Origin: Thereva unica
Taxonomy: Eukaryota; Arthropoda; Insecta; Diptera; Therevidae
Assembly (NCBI GenBank): GCA_949987705.1
Contig: OX465281.1
Span: 84,162,543-84,226,542, forward strand
Direction of reading: 5' to 3'
DNA length: 64,000 nucleotides
Every line of letters begins with the position of its first letter. Within the stretch, counting starts at the first letter, position 1. Under the pieces are notes generated by a model. The model saw only the letters and a list, made by a program, of their open reading frames with translations. It was not told the DNA's origin and did no database searches. Both the position numbers and the translations under genes were made by a program. Shown here in pieces: positions 11,228 to 20,663 of this stretch.

Positions 11228-11440
11228 ATTGAAAAACATTGTGCGTTTTCGACATATTGTGTATCGTGAGAGCTGATTGTGGAAAAACACTTATTGAAAA
11301 ACATTGTGCGTTTTCGACATATTGTGTATTGTGAGAGCTTATTGTGGAAAAACACTTATTGAAAAACATTGTGCATTTTCGACATATTGTGTATCGTGTG
11401 GAAAAACAACTTTTAAAAAACACTGATTGAAAAACATTTG
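11228..11440. repeat. 65-bp tandem repeat in the hAT 5' region
   Basis: Three copies with exact 65-bp spacing start at 11228, 11293 and 11358 (ATTGAAAAACATTGTGC...), followed by a degenerate partial copy. Subterminal repeats in hAT elements often bind transposase; that role here is inference. Confidence 0.85.
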
Positions 11441-11480
11441 TGAGAGTTTATTATTGAAAAACAACTGTTTAAAAAAAGAA

Positions 11481-12400
11481 CACTGCCATGGTAAGTAAAA
11501 ATGTGATTTTCCGAAAGTTTTCGAGTTTTTTTTTATAAACGGGTCACTCCATTTTAAATCTTTGAGGAGTTTGTTTATTTTCCTGCAAGTAAAATTGTTT
11601 ACAGCAGCTTCTCTGTCGCAATATAATAAAAAAAAATTTCGTTTTTAGGGGTGAAAAACATTATGAAAATCGAATTGTATTTAAATAATAGATGACCGCG
11701 TGAATATAGAAAAACCGAATTTTCAGTAGATTTTTCGAAATTTCCCACGGGTAAACAATAAAAATCAGACAAAAGGATTAATGCGTGTCTAATTGATTGC
11801 GACAGAGAAACTGTAAAAAAAGTTTCATGTGGAAATTAAAAACCAATTCCCACTGCGTGATCGATTTGAAATGAGCTGATCCAAACATCAAAGTAACTAG
11901 GCTTAGATATCAAATATTTAACCACTGAAAACAAAACTATTTTTATTTTACTAATGACTTTCAGTCATCCCGGCAAAAGTCTATCTCGTCGTACTTCATA
12001 CCTGCAAAAAAAGAAAGGAAGATGAAGGTGTTTCGAATGTTTCACCTCATACAGAATCACAGCTGGAAAACGCGAGTTCCATCACTGCGGCCGACAGTTC
12101 TTCTTCACCTGAGGAGATGGAAAATTTGCGTAGCGAGATGCCATCTACCTCAAAAACCTTAAGCCATTTGCAAGATACTAATCTTCAAGTAGGCGTTTCC
12201 AACGACGACGTGGGAAAATATTTGGGGCAAAGAATTGATAATCACTTGAAGAAAAATCTTCTGGAAAATCCATTATACTTTTCCCTTCTCCACGAGAGTT
12301 GTGTCTGGTAAAGAAATAAAGAATTATGTTTCGTTCAAACATTTAAATTCTCATAAAGAATGGCTTGTCTTATCCGATGTGAAAAAGGGCCTCTTTTGTT
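11481..12400 (+). pseudogene. hAT transposase N-terminal region, degraded
   Basis: A possible first exon ends in ATG at 11488-11490 followed by GTAAGT. The acceptor TTTCAG (11959-11964) opens a second exon beginning SRQKSISSYF, a typical ZMYM1/hAT start. The frame shifts within the A-run near 12006-12013, continues to a stop near 12311 (MENLRSEMPSTSK at 12117), then shifts again near 12270. An in-frame TAA at 12400-12402 interrupts a TTF-type zinc-finger motif (GLFC stop YC). The gene therefore has at least two frameshifts and one nonsense codon upstream of the intact catalytic part. Confidence 0.6.
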
Positions 12401-12402
12401 AA

Positions 12403-13008
12403 TATTGTCCATGGTTTACATCGAGAAATGAAGGAGGTTATCAGGAAAATGTTCCTCTCGGAATACTCGTCACTCAGCCATTGACAAATTTTAAGAATTT
12501 AGTGGGAACGAAAAGCGTTTTAGAACTACACTCCCGAAATGCTTATCATAAAAACGCGATGGCTGCGGGGAAAGACTTTCTGAGAAATTATCACAATCCT
12601 CAATATGAAGTTCAGCAACTTCTCGATAAAAGCTATGCCTTGGAAAAACAAGAAAATAGAAGAAGACTCATCCCTATCGCGAAGACAATAATATTTTCGG
12701 GTAGACAAAACATTGCACTCCGTGGACACAGAGATGTTGGGACAATACTATTGAACACAACTCCTATACAGAATGAAGGAAATTTCAGGGCATTGCTTAG
12801 GTTCAGAATCGATTCGGGTGACAAAATTTTGGAGTCTCATTTCAAGACGGCGTCTTCGAGAGCAACTTACATCAGTAAAAGCACCCAAAATCAACTCATT
12901 GAATGCTGCAGAGCTGAGATACTGGACAAAATTTTGCAAAGAGTTGCCCGAGCTGAATTCTACACACTCGTTTTTGATGAATCACCCGATCTGTCCGGAA
13001 AAGCTCAG
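12403..13008 (+). CDS. hAT transposase exon with DUF4371 domain
   Basis: Open from just after the stop at 12400 through MTNFKNLVG (12481) to 13008. It ends RAEFYTLVFDESPDLSGKAQ, where FDESPDLS corresponds to the first catalytic Asp region of hAT transposases. A donor (CAG/GTAATA at 13009) and an acceptor (TTTCACAG at 13165-13172) delimit a 164-bp intron joined in phase 0, which restores the conserved continuation VSLILRYVDVS. The whole enzyme would cut and paste the element in the nucleus. Confidence 0.85.
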
Positions 13009-13172
13009 GTAATATTTGAATATAAATTATGCAGGAAAATTTGATCAATTTTCTTGATCGCATATCAATATGCATCAGACAGATATATATTACGCATATG
13101 CCCGATTACTGATGTGGATTGATTTCCTTATTAATTTTATTGAAGTAAAATGTTTGGTTTTCAATTTCACAG

Positions 13173-14714
13173 GTTAGCCTCATACTTCGTTATGTAGATG
13201 TTTCTCCTGCTGGACCTTCCATTAGAGAAGATTTTGTGACGTTTTTGGATGCTTTTGGTGAATTGTCAAAGGATCTTATTGCAAACGATACTGGCTCTGA
13301 AGACTCGGAAGTAGAAGATGAAACTTCGTCCTCAAAGACTGCAATAAAAGACAGCCAAACTGATAAGGAATTATCTCTCACGGGAGTTGCACTTGGACGA
13401 ATCGTTTTGGAAGAAATGAAGAAAATGAAGCTAAACTTAAAATTATGCACTTCCATAGGGACTGATGCCTGTGCCGTCAAGCTGTCGGATTGTGGAGCAG
13501 TAAATGAAATTCGGAAAGAAGCGGAAAATGCTGTGGTGACTCCCTGTTTTTCGCACAAACTGAACAGTAGTATTTCGAAATGCGTAAAAATAAGAACAAT
13601 CGAGATGGTTTGCAGTACCATACGAGAGGTAGACAAGTTTTTCAAAAATTCATATCCCAAGCGTACGACTGCATTAGCCAAGGTACTTGGTGAGCATCTT
13701 GTTCAATTATGTGAAACAAGATGGGTGCAACGGCATGATGCGGTCATTCAATTTGCTGCGAAATTGCCGTTGATCGTCGAAGCTCTAACAAAAATAAGTG
13801 AGTGGAAGAACAAGGAAATAGCAGGAAGAGCAACGGTTCTCATTGCAGCTCTGTGCAATTTCCAATTCGTTGTCGGGCTGTTCTGTTTGTGTGATATTTT
13901 ATCCCTCACTCATTCACTGAGCGTGATTCTTCAAAAGGAGACAATCGATTTGGCGAAGGCATCTACAATGATAGATGCGCTGCTTGTAACTTTCAAAGAT
14001 AAAAGACAGAACGCTGATGAAAACTTTCGTCTCATTTATTCAAATGCCACAAAAATGGCGGAAGAGCTTGACGTGAATGAAGAAAAACCCAGAACATGTG
14101 GCCGACAAACAAAACGCGAAAATTACAGCGTGGCAACTTGTATAGATTATTATAGGGTCTCGGTGTACATTCCTCTGTTGGACACTATCACTGAAGATCT
14201 GAAAAATCATTTTTCCAAAGAAGTTTTAGATGGTTTCCAACTAAGTTTGCTGCTTCCAGCGAAAGTATGTACACTCAAAACGAATGAAATGGAAATTCTT
14301 ATGGATTGTTTGATAAACAGATTTGGGGGCCTTCAGAATAATGACAAGATCGTGCAACGTTTGAGGCTAAAAGGAGAATTGAATTCCTGGCGATGTCATT
14401 GGGAACAGCAGCGAGAATTTGGAATCAATGTATTACCAACCACCGCATTGGATGTATTAAAGCACTGCGATGTTGACATTTACCCGATAATTAACACTTA
14501 TCTTCGCATATTCTGCACACTTCCCGTAACAAACGCGAGCTCTGAACGCTCTTTTTCTACTCTTCGCCGCTTAAAAACATGGCTCCGGACGACTATGCTA
14601 CAAGAAAGATTGATTGGTTTGGCATTGTTACACACACATCATGACATAGACGTCACTGCTGAAGAGGTCATCGAAAGATTTGCGAAACTTGGGAGGCACC
14701 GTTTTGCTCTATGA
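13173..14714 (+). CDS. hAT transposase C-terminal exon with dimerisation domain
   Basis: 514 codons after the intron, no internal stop. Features: IREDFVTFLDAF after the splice, the CxxH-like region CFSHKLNSSISKC, ETRWVQRHDAV (hAT signature with conserved W), and the C-terminal hAT dimerisation motif LPVTNASSERSFSTLRRLK followed by RLIGLALLHTH. Length and motif order match ZMYM1-like hAT transposases. Because the N-terminal part is broken, this copy is probably inactive despite an intact catalytic C-terminus. Confidence 0.9.
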   Translation, partial: VSLILRYVDVSPAGPSIREDFVTFLDAFGELSKDLIANDTGSEDSEVEDETSSSKTAIKDSQTDKELSLTGVALGRIVLEEMKKMKLNLKLCTSIGTDACAVKLSDCGAVNEIRKEAENAVVTPCFSHKLNSSISKCVKIRTIEMVCSTIREVDKFFKNSYPKRTTALAKVLGEHLVQLCETRWVQRHDAVIQFAAKLPLIVEALTKISEWKNKEIAGRATVLIAALCNFQFVVGLFCLCDILSLTHSLSVILQKETIDLAKASTMIDALLVTFKDKRQNADENFRLIYSNATKMAEELDVNEEKPRTCGRQTKRENYSVATCIDYYRVSVYIPLLDTITEDLKNHFSKEVLDGFQLSLLLPAKVCTLKTNEMEILMDCLINRFGGLQNNDKIVQRLRLKGELNSWRCHWEQQREFGINVLPTTALDVLKHCDVDIYPIINTYLRIFCTLPVTNASSERSFSTLRRLKTWLRTTMLQERLIGLALLHTHHDIDVTAEEVIERFAKLGRHRFAL

Positions 14715-15134
14715 AATCTTTCCCAACATGTAAATGAACTATTTATATACTGTATAAAAACACAATCAACATACTTAACATGTAAATATACAAGTGTATT
14801 TTCCAGTGCAATAAAATATGTCACTTGACTCTGTATGATATACACAATTGTTTTTGCGAGTTATTTTATTCTTAGGGATGCATTTTTTTAATAAAATTTT
14901 TAACTTTCATCTCCAGATTTTGAGTAAAGTGGGACCTAGACTATCCATAACATTGTGCAATAATATTGAGCAAAATATTGACGGTTTCTTTCTTTGCCGC
15001 AGGCAAACTTTCAATATCACCCACAGACCGTCAATTATATTGAACAAAACAAAATATTTCACTAGGTCTAGGGGCCTCATAAAATTTAATTTCCCCCCCC
15101 AAGAATGGTTTCTGGATCCGCCCCTGGCCTGTCC

Positions 15135-15241
15135 CTTGGGGATTTCCTGATGTTTGTTATTATCCGGACTAGTTCCGCTTCTTCGATTGCTTGTTCCTTG
15201 ATGAGGGATGTCACAATGTCACTTGAGTCAGAGTTAGCCAT
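15135..15241 (-). pseudogene. gag: BEL gag, N-terminal segment (split by hAT)
   Basis: The minus-strand reading frame opens with ATG at 15241 and encodes about 35 residues beginning MANSDSSDIVTSLIK. It then meets the hAT element at the 8-bp duplication GCCTGTCC (15127-15134 and 9995-10002). Beyond the hAT the same frame continues at 10002 into the main gag segment, so this is the true N-terminus. Only the insertion breaks the gene here. Confidence 0.75.
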
Positions 15242-15537
15242 TGCTGTGTGCGCGGATTATATGTACAATTGAATTTTCGCTGTCAAGGACTTCACTGTTA
15301 CTCGCGTGATTGTCAACGATGTAAATCACCTTATTGTACTCGAATGACGCGGGGCAATGGCCTTATTTATGTGGTACAAACGCGCACTATTTTCTTTACT
15401 TAATATTAGACCCTTTGAGAATTTAAGGGCTAGAAAACAGACGTCAATAGGACCACTAAAAAACTTATTTTTTTCTCACGGGTTTGAATAGACCAGCCCT
15501 ATCAATACCTTCGCTAAGTTAAATTACTTTAATTTTT

Positions 15538-15776
15538 TGTTGAAGATAATTGAAGACGAATAAATTACACGTAATGGAAACAAACAATATACTTTTATTA
15601 ATCAAGAATTCAGATACATAAACTTCACGATGTCTACAAGTCGAATATAAAAAAGACTTAACTAAGAACTAAGATAATCAAGTAAGACGGAAATGACATC
15701 TCGAAACCATTTTGATGTTACTTGTGTTGAGGCCAACTCACAATACCCTAGATGACATGTCGTTGGATACTCAACA
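15538..15776 (-). repeat. copia 3' LTR
   Basis: 239 bp, TGTTGA...TCAACA, identical by eye to 19605-19843. It is the 3' LTR because the polyprotein reads leftward; the pol stop lies about 10 bp inside. Confidence 0.95.
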
Positions 15777-15784
15777 ATCACCGC

Positions 15785-18385
15785 CTATCCAAGGCACATG
15801 TCGACTAAGCGTTCCGACGAGTCCAAAGGTTTCGTAAGTGGATCCGCAGGATTATCTCTCGTACTGATGTACGATAACTTAACTTCTCCAAATCTCATCA
15901 TTTCCTGGATGAATTTGCATTTGACGGACAAATATTTTGTACGTAGTTTGGTCTTTTGGTTTTCAAGAAGTTGAATGGCTGGCGAATTGTCTGTGTACAT
16001 GTTGATTGGTGTGACGATTTTATGTCCTATTTCGGTGCATAGCCGTTCAATCCAATACGACTCAGTCAATCCCATTGCCACGGCCGATAGTTCTGCTTCG
16101 CAGGTGCTAAGTGCGACGGTTCGTTGCTTCTGACTGAGCCATGAGATGATTGCGTCGCCAATTTTAATTACAACACCACTATGTGATCGGCGATTCTCAA
16201 CGTCGTTGGCGAAGTCAGCATCACAATAACAATTTAGATTGTTGCCCGCTGCTGTGATGCGAAGTTTCTTCGATTTTGTGTTGAGCAAGTATTTCAGCAC
16301 ATGGCACGCAGCATGCCACAGTTCAGCGGTGGGATGATGAAGAAAGCGAGTCAATTGAAATACACTTGAAGCGACGTCAGGTCGTGTGTTGGTGACGTAC
16401 ATCAGCGATCCCAATAATTCTGCCAGTGGATATCTTGTGTCGATTGGTTGATTGAGCGTCTCATATAGATGTGTGATTCCGGATGACAGGGGTTTGGACA
16501 GTCTCGCAGGCTTTATGTTGAACCTACTAGCGATGGCTTCTATATAATCCGCTTGGTCGATGTGATATCCCTCAGAGGATTCTTTTATGTTTATACCTAG
16601 GAATTTAGAGATTTTTCCTAAGTCCTTAATTTCGACGGATCGACGAAGCTGGGCGATTAATGCATCGATGTCTGTTTTACATCTGCCGCAGATGAGCAAG
16701 TCATCCACGTAAACAAGGACGATCAGATTGCTCGAAAAATAAACGGATGAATCCACTTCCGCCTGCTGCAACCCGGCAGCAACCAGCAACACGTTTAATT
16801 TGTCGTTCCAGCACTTTGATGCTTGACGTAATCCGTACAGGGACTTGTTAAGTTTCCACACTGTGTTAGGCGCATGGTAGCCCGGTGGAGGTTCGATGTA
16901 TATTGACTCTTTCAGGTCTGCATATAAGAACGCGGTTTTTACGTCGCAATGGTGGATTGACCATTTTCGTTTGTATGCCACGGATAAAACGAGACGTACC
17001 AACGAGTGACTCGCAACTGGTGAGTAAGTGTCACAAAAATCAACTCCTGGGTCTTGGCTGAAGCCTTTCACTACAAATCTGGCTTTGAACCTATCAATCG
17101 AACCATTTGTCTTGGTTTTGATTTTGTATAGCCAACGAGATTTTAATATCTTACCGTGAACATCAGTTTCTCCCACCGTATTGAACACATTTAGTTTGCT
17201 TAACTGATAAAATTCATCGTTCATCGCCTGTATCCAATCTTCTGAGTGTTCGCTCTCTATTGCCTGATTGTATGTATTTGGAACAGCAACAGTCGTAAAA
17301 CACATATAATCTTGTAAATGATGAGGCAATCGAACGTTCCTCTTAGGCCGGTTATCATTAATGTCGACGTCTGGTTCAGTGTCATGCGGGGCGACAATTG
17401 TCGTTTGACTTGAATTTGACACATCGTTGACTTCTTCATGAAGCGATTGATTGTCGATGTCATCTATGGTGGCTACTATTTTTGTAATTGATTCGTTAAG
17501 TGGCTTGGTGTTTTCTTCCTTTGTCGTATCATATAGTGTATGGTTGAACACTCGTACATTTCTTGAATATATCACGTTGCCAGTTTTCGGATCAAGCAGT
17601 TTCAACTTATTGGGATGTTGAAATCCGACCACCATCATTTTAACTCCACGAGTTTCAAATTTATTTTGGAATTGGTTTTTCTTGACGTAGGCAACGGCGC
17701 CAAATCGATGCAGTTTTCTGTAATTAGACTCTCTGTTTAGCATTAATTTATAAGGGGTTTTACCTTGAATGACGTCTAGAGGCAAAGAATTCTGTAAAAT
17801 CGTTGCATGTGTCACCGCCAAGTGCCAAAATTTAGATGGCAGGCGAGCTTCATTAATTAAACAGCGAGACATTGTTACCAGTGAACGAATCTTCCTCTCA
17901 GCTACTCCATTCGACTGCGGTGTGTGTGGTGTTGTCGTCAAGTGCTCAATGCCATGTTCATCAGTGAACATTTTTATTCTTTCATTAAGGAATTCTCCCC
18001 CGTTGTCTGTGAAGAGTGTTTTTAACTTGTAACCCGTTTGACGTTCCGCCCAGCAGACGTAGTACAAGAAAACATTATAAAAATCCGATTTTTGCTTGAT
18101 GCAGAATGTAGCACAATGACGGCTATAGTCATCTATAATCACCGCCATATATTTATCTTCGTCGACGCTAGATGGAAATGGACCACACAAATCGGCATAC
18201 ACTACTTCAAGAGGTCTTGTCGTTATTGTGGGTTTTTTTTTGAATTGTGGTTTAGTAATTTTATTCTCGGCACAAATGTCACAATCCTTTATCAACTTGA
18301 TCTTGAGTTCAGGCAACATCTTTTTTAACACTGCGAGTTTGTTGTTGACCCAGTCTCGAATGCCAGTCGTTGCCACTGTCTTCAA
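15785..18385 (-). CDS. pol: copia integrase, reverse transcriptase and RNase H
   Basis: 866 residues in the second frame. Integrase: CDICAENK (zinc ligands), YADLCGPFP, FTDNGGEF and a conserved Glu in SNGVAERKIRSL (DDE triad). Then RVT_2: SRWLYKIKTKTNGSIDRFKARFV, FCDTYSPVA, DVKTAFLYADL, LVYVDDLLICG (catalytic YVDD). RNase H: CDADFANDVENRRS and LSTCEAELSAVAMG. All catalytic residues are present. The apparent N-terminal Met is not a real start; the frame belongs downstream of Gag. Confidence 0.93.
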   Translation of the reverse strand: MKTVATTGIRDWVNNKLAVLKKMLPELKIKLIKDCDICAENKITKPQFKKKPTITTRPLEVVYADLCGPFPSSVDEDKYMAVIIDDYSRHCATFCIKQKSDFYNVFLYYVCWAERQTGYKLKTLFTDNGGEFLNERIKMFTDEHGIEHLTTTPHTPQSNGVAERKIRSLVTMSRCLINEARLPSKFWHLAVTHATILQNSLPLDVIQGKTPYKLMLNRESNYRKLHRFGAVAYVKKNQFQNKFETRGVKMMVVGFQHPNKLKLLDPKTGNVIYSRNVRVFNHTLYDTTKEENTKPLNESITKIVATIDDIDNQSLHEEVNDVSNSSQTTIVAPHDTEPDVDINDNRPKRNVRLPHHLQDYMCFTTVAVPNTYNQAIESEHSEDWIQAMNDEFYQLSKLNVFNTVGETDVHGKILKSRWLYKIKTKTNGSIDRFKARFVVKGFSQDPGVDFCDTYSPVASHSLVRLVLSVAYKRKWSIHHCDVKTAFLYADLKESIYIEPPPGYHAPNTVWKLNKSLYGLRQASKCWNDKLNVLLVAAGLQQAEVDSSVYFSSNLIVLVYVDDLLICGRCKTDIDALIAQLRRSVEIKDLGKISKFLGINIKESSEGYHIDQADYIEAIASRFNIKPARLSKPLSSGITHLYETLNQPIDTRYPLAELLGSLMYVTNTRPDVASSVFQLTRFLHHPTAELWHAACHVLKYLLNTKSKKLRITAAGNNLNCYCDADFANDVENRRSHSGVVIKIGDAIISWLSQKQRTVALSTCEAELSAVAMGLTESYWIERLCTEIGHKIVTPINMYTDNSPAIQLLENQKTKLRTKYLSVKCKFIQEMMRFGEVKLSYISTRDNPADPLTKPLDSSERLVDMCLG

Positions 18386-19547
18386 TCTTGGTTGTGTTAA
18401 GATATGCGATAAAAAGACCGCTTGCCACTTCTACTGTTGGAACTTTCAGTATCAATTTGTTATCTTTGAAGATGGACCATCCATCTCTATCAATTACTTG
18501 GTTATATCCTTCTTTGTGTAGCTGGGGGATAGATATCAGGTTATCTCCGTGGGGTACGTAAAATCCATTGAGTGACAGCTTTCCGCACGTGGTGTCTGCC
18601 TCGAAAGTCCCACTGTAATGTGCCACGACTGTATTATTTCCAAATACATGGATGACAATTGGTGTTTCAAGCCTAATCAGATTCGTAAATAAGGATTTTT
18701 CTTTACAATAATGATGGGATGCAGCGCTATCTAGTATCCATCCTTCTGTCATATTATGTTGTGCCATTAGGGCATTTGCTTCAATTTTGTGCGATGTTTT
18801 GTGTCCATGATCACTTTTGTTCCTGTTGGCTGATGTAGACCTATTTTGTTGGTTCTTTAGGCGATAGCATTCGCTTCTATTGTGATTCCTTCTTTTGCAG
18901 AATGTGCAATATTTTGTTGTAGTTTTTAACGCCATTTTGTTTGTGGAACTTGTGTTGATTGAAGAGCTTGTTTTTATGGATGCTTCGCGGGAAATCGACG
19001 GAAAAACCTTTTCAATTGACAAACATTTATCTGTGGTGGATATTTGTAGTCTCTCGGGGAGATCAAGTTTTGTTTGTGATGACAATTGGTGAAGGACAAT
19101 TAGGACGAAGCAATGTTCGGGCATTTTTAATTTTTCATCCGCCACATTGTTAATTTTATAGTAGTGGTTTTTTAATGTATTTAAATTTTCGTCGATTTTG
19201 CTCAAGTCATTTAATTTTATGTTGAGAATTTGATTGATGACTGTCATTTGGTTGGACACCCCCGATGTTTCGTATCTAGTTAACAATTCATGCCACACAT
19301 CGTAGGCGTTGGTGTATTCTGAAATGGTGCTGGCTATTTGGTTGCTTATTGATTCTATTATCAACCCGTATGCATTTTCTTGCATTTCATCGCCGTCGGC
19401 TAATTTTTGAACAATTGCCTTCTTACACTTATTTTTAATGAGTACGGCGAGCATTTGTACTTTCCAACCAGGGAAGTTATCGTTTCCAGTCAATTGCTCT
19501 AAACTTGATTTTCTTCCCGCCATTTTGTTTGGTTCTTGCTTGTTCAA
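18309..19547 (-). CDS. gag: copia Gag plus protease
   Basis: 412 residues. An N-terminal Gag (UBN2-type) region contains LTGNDNFPGWKVQMLAVL, then a CCHC zinc knuckle CTFCKRRNHNRSEC, then the protease with WILDSAASHHYC, where Asp-Ser-Ala replaces the usual DSG-like triad. It ends with the pre-integrase motif DWHSRLG and stops eight residues or so after leaving the expected frame. In copia elements Gag and Pol form one ORF. Here the frame breaks at about 18325, inside the integrase zinc-binding domain, probably through a short deletion. Confidence 0.9.
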   Translation of the reverse strand: MNKQEPNKMAGRKSSLEQLTGNDNFPGWKVQMLAVLIKNKCKKAIVQKLADGDEMQENAYGLIIESISNQIASTISEYTNAYDVWHELLTRYETSGVSNQMTVINQILNIKLNDLSKIDENLNTLKNHYYKINNVADEKLKMPEHCFVLIVLHQLSSQTKLDLPERLQISTTDKCLSIEKVFPSISREASIKTSSSINTSSTNKMALKTTTKYCTFCKRRNHNRSECYRLKNQQNRSTSANRNKSDHGHKTSHKIEANALMAQHNMTEGWILDSAASHHYCKEKSLFTNLIRLETPIVIHVFGNNTVVAHYSGTFEADTTCGKLSLNGFYVPHGDNLISIPQLHKEGYNQVIDRDGWSIFKDNKLILKVPTVEVASGLFIAYLNTTKIEDSGNDWHSRLGQQQTRSVKKDVA

Positions 19548-19604
19548 TTTTTAATTTTCCTAACTATGTAATTTTTCGATCAGCAGAGCTTCGTGCTGAT
19601 AACG

Positions 19605-19843
19605 TGTTGAAGATAATTGAAGACGAATAAATTACACGTAATGGAAACAAACAATATACTTTTATTAATCAAGAATTCAGATACATAAACTTCACGATGT
19701 CTACAAGTCGAATATAAAAAAGACTTAACTAAGAACTAAGATAATCAAGTAAGACGGAAATGACATCTCGAAACCATTTTGATGTTACTTGTGTTGAGGC
19801 CAACTCACAATACCCTAGATGACATGTCGTTGGATACTCAACA
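19605..19843 (-). repeat. copia 5' LTR
   Basis: 239 bp, same sequence as 15538-15776. The adjacent internal sequence on the minus strand (CGTTATCAGCACGAAGC) sits at the primer-binding position; I could not assign the tRNA. Confidence 0.95.
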
Positions 19844-20020
19844 TTTTTTACACTTAGTTATTAAACTTGTTTACGTGCGTATGTATGATTTAAAAAGATT
19901 GGGGAAAGGATGCCAATAAAAAATACTAAAAAACCACCTACCTTGATTCCTTGATGAAGCGTTGTCCTCGTAGTGTTTCCTTCTGTTTAATATTGCACCT
20001 TCACACTCACACACACGCGG

Positions 20021-20038
20021 ATCCGGCTCGAAGGACCA
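20021..20038 (-). promoter_or_regulatory. probable tRNA primer-binding site of the BEL element
   Basis: On the minus strand an 18-base sequence starts with TGG and reads TGGTCCTTCGAGCCGGAT. It lies three bases downstream of the proposed LTR end, where minus-strand priming occurs in LTR elements. Resemblance to leaders of other insect BEL elements is from memory and unverified. Confidence 0.55.
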
Positions 20039-20041
20039 AAA

Positions 20042-20468
20042 TGAAACGTCAACAAAGAGAACAAAAAATAACTACAAAAATTTAATGACAAAAATTCACT
20101 TTACTTGATTCTAACTGTTTAGGATTTATAAATTTTATTTTTACTTTATTTCTACACGCTTTACTTTGTGTTTACTTTAACCGATACAATAATTACGACC
20201 TTGCTTTAATTTTATTTTACTACACGTCCAAGACACCGCGTAACCGCTCTACGTTCTGACTGCCGTCATCGCCTCTGGTCAGATGGTTTTATTGTTTCGC
20301 CCTTGTGTGCGTCAGCATGCTGCCGGTTACCTGTTGTTAGGTAATTGCTGGTGCTGCCGGTGGTGATTCCGGGTCACAGTGTCGCTTAGCGTGCACACTT
20401 GCCTTTTGGTGATGAAAGTGAAGTCCGCAGTCGGCGTTAGTTTTGTGTTTGATGTTTTTTCTGGTACA
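20042..20468 (-). repeat. candidate 5' LTR of the BEL element
   Basis: Bounds are inferred. On the minus strand the segment begins TGTACC and ends TTTCA, three bases before a primer-binding-site-like sequence. It contains an AATAAA-type signal and is about 427 bp. The partner LTR is outside the window, so the outer limit near 20468 cannot be confirmed by comparison. Confidence 0.5.
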
Positions 20469-20663
20469 GGAAAAATAAATTAGTTCATTCTAAATTTTTA
20501 CGTATCTATAAATGAGAATTTTCCACAAAAATTTGAGGTTATGTTTTGAATGAATTCAACTCTATTTCAACCCAAAGTGAACTCAACTCAACTTCATATA
20601 CGGTGGTCGAAATTTCAACTCAATCTCGACTCAACTTTTCGAACTAGTCATAAACGGGGTATA
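20469..20663. other. flank between BEL element and MITE dimer
   Basis: AT-rich sequence with imperfect AACTCAACT repeats (20550-20640). No gene seen. Confidence 0.3.

Larger units (their letters stand above)
10003..15126 (+). mobile_element. hAT superfamily DNA transposon inserted in BEL gag
   Basis: 5124 bp bounded by an exact 8-bp TSD, GCCTGTCC, at 9995-10002 and 15127-15134. Terminal inverted repeats read CAGTGGCGGATACAG on the left and, reverse complemented, CAGGGGCGGATCCAG on the right, each followed by a C/G homopolymer run. It encodes a ZMYM1/DUF4371-type transposase in at least two exons. An internal 65-bp tandem repeat (11228-11440) and a palindromic element (10382-10561) lie upstream of the gene. 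Confidence 0.95.
15538..19843 (-). mobile_element. Ty1/copia LTR retrotransposon in the BEL leader
   Basis: 4306-bp minus-strand element with two 239-bp LTRs that read identically (15538-15776 and 19605-19843), each starting TGTTGA and ending TCAACA. A 5-bp TSD, TTTTT, lies at 15533-15537 and 19844-19848. Identical LTRs point to a recent insertion, the youngest datable event in the window. Gag and Pol are present but separated by a frameshift. Confidence 0.95.
1..20468 (-). mobile_element. BEL/Pao LTR retrotransposon with envelope-like gene, 3' end outside window
   Basis: Minus-strand element reading right to left: candidate 5' LTR (20042-20468), primer-binding site, leader, gag, protease, reverse transcriptase, RNase H, integrase remnants and an envelope-type glycoprotein. 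The pol order, the zinc knuckles followed by an aspartic protease and the YVDD reverse transcriptase motif are BEL/Pao characters. Three younger elements interrupt it: RTE (2452-5724), hAT (10003-15126) and copia (15538-19843), each with a TSD. Removing them leaves about 7.7 kb of BEL sequence. The copy is dead: it has two nonsense codons in pol, frameshifts in gag, in the pol C-terminus and in the envelope gene, and no integrase catalytic core. The 3' LTR should lie left of base 1. Confidence 0.9.

Noticed and set aside
11228..11440. Regular repeats resembling a CRISPR array
   Set aside because: Units are directly tandem without unique spacers, in a eukaryotic transposon.
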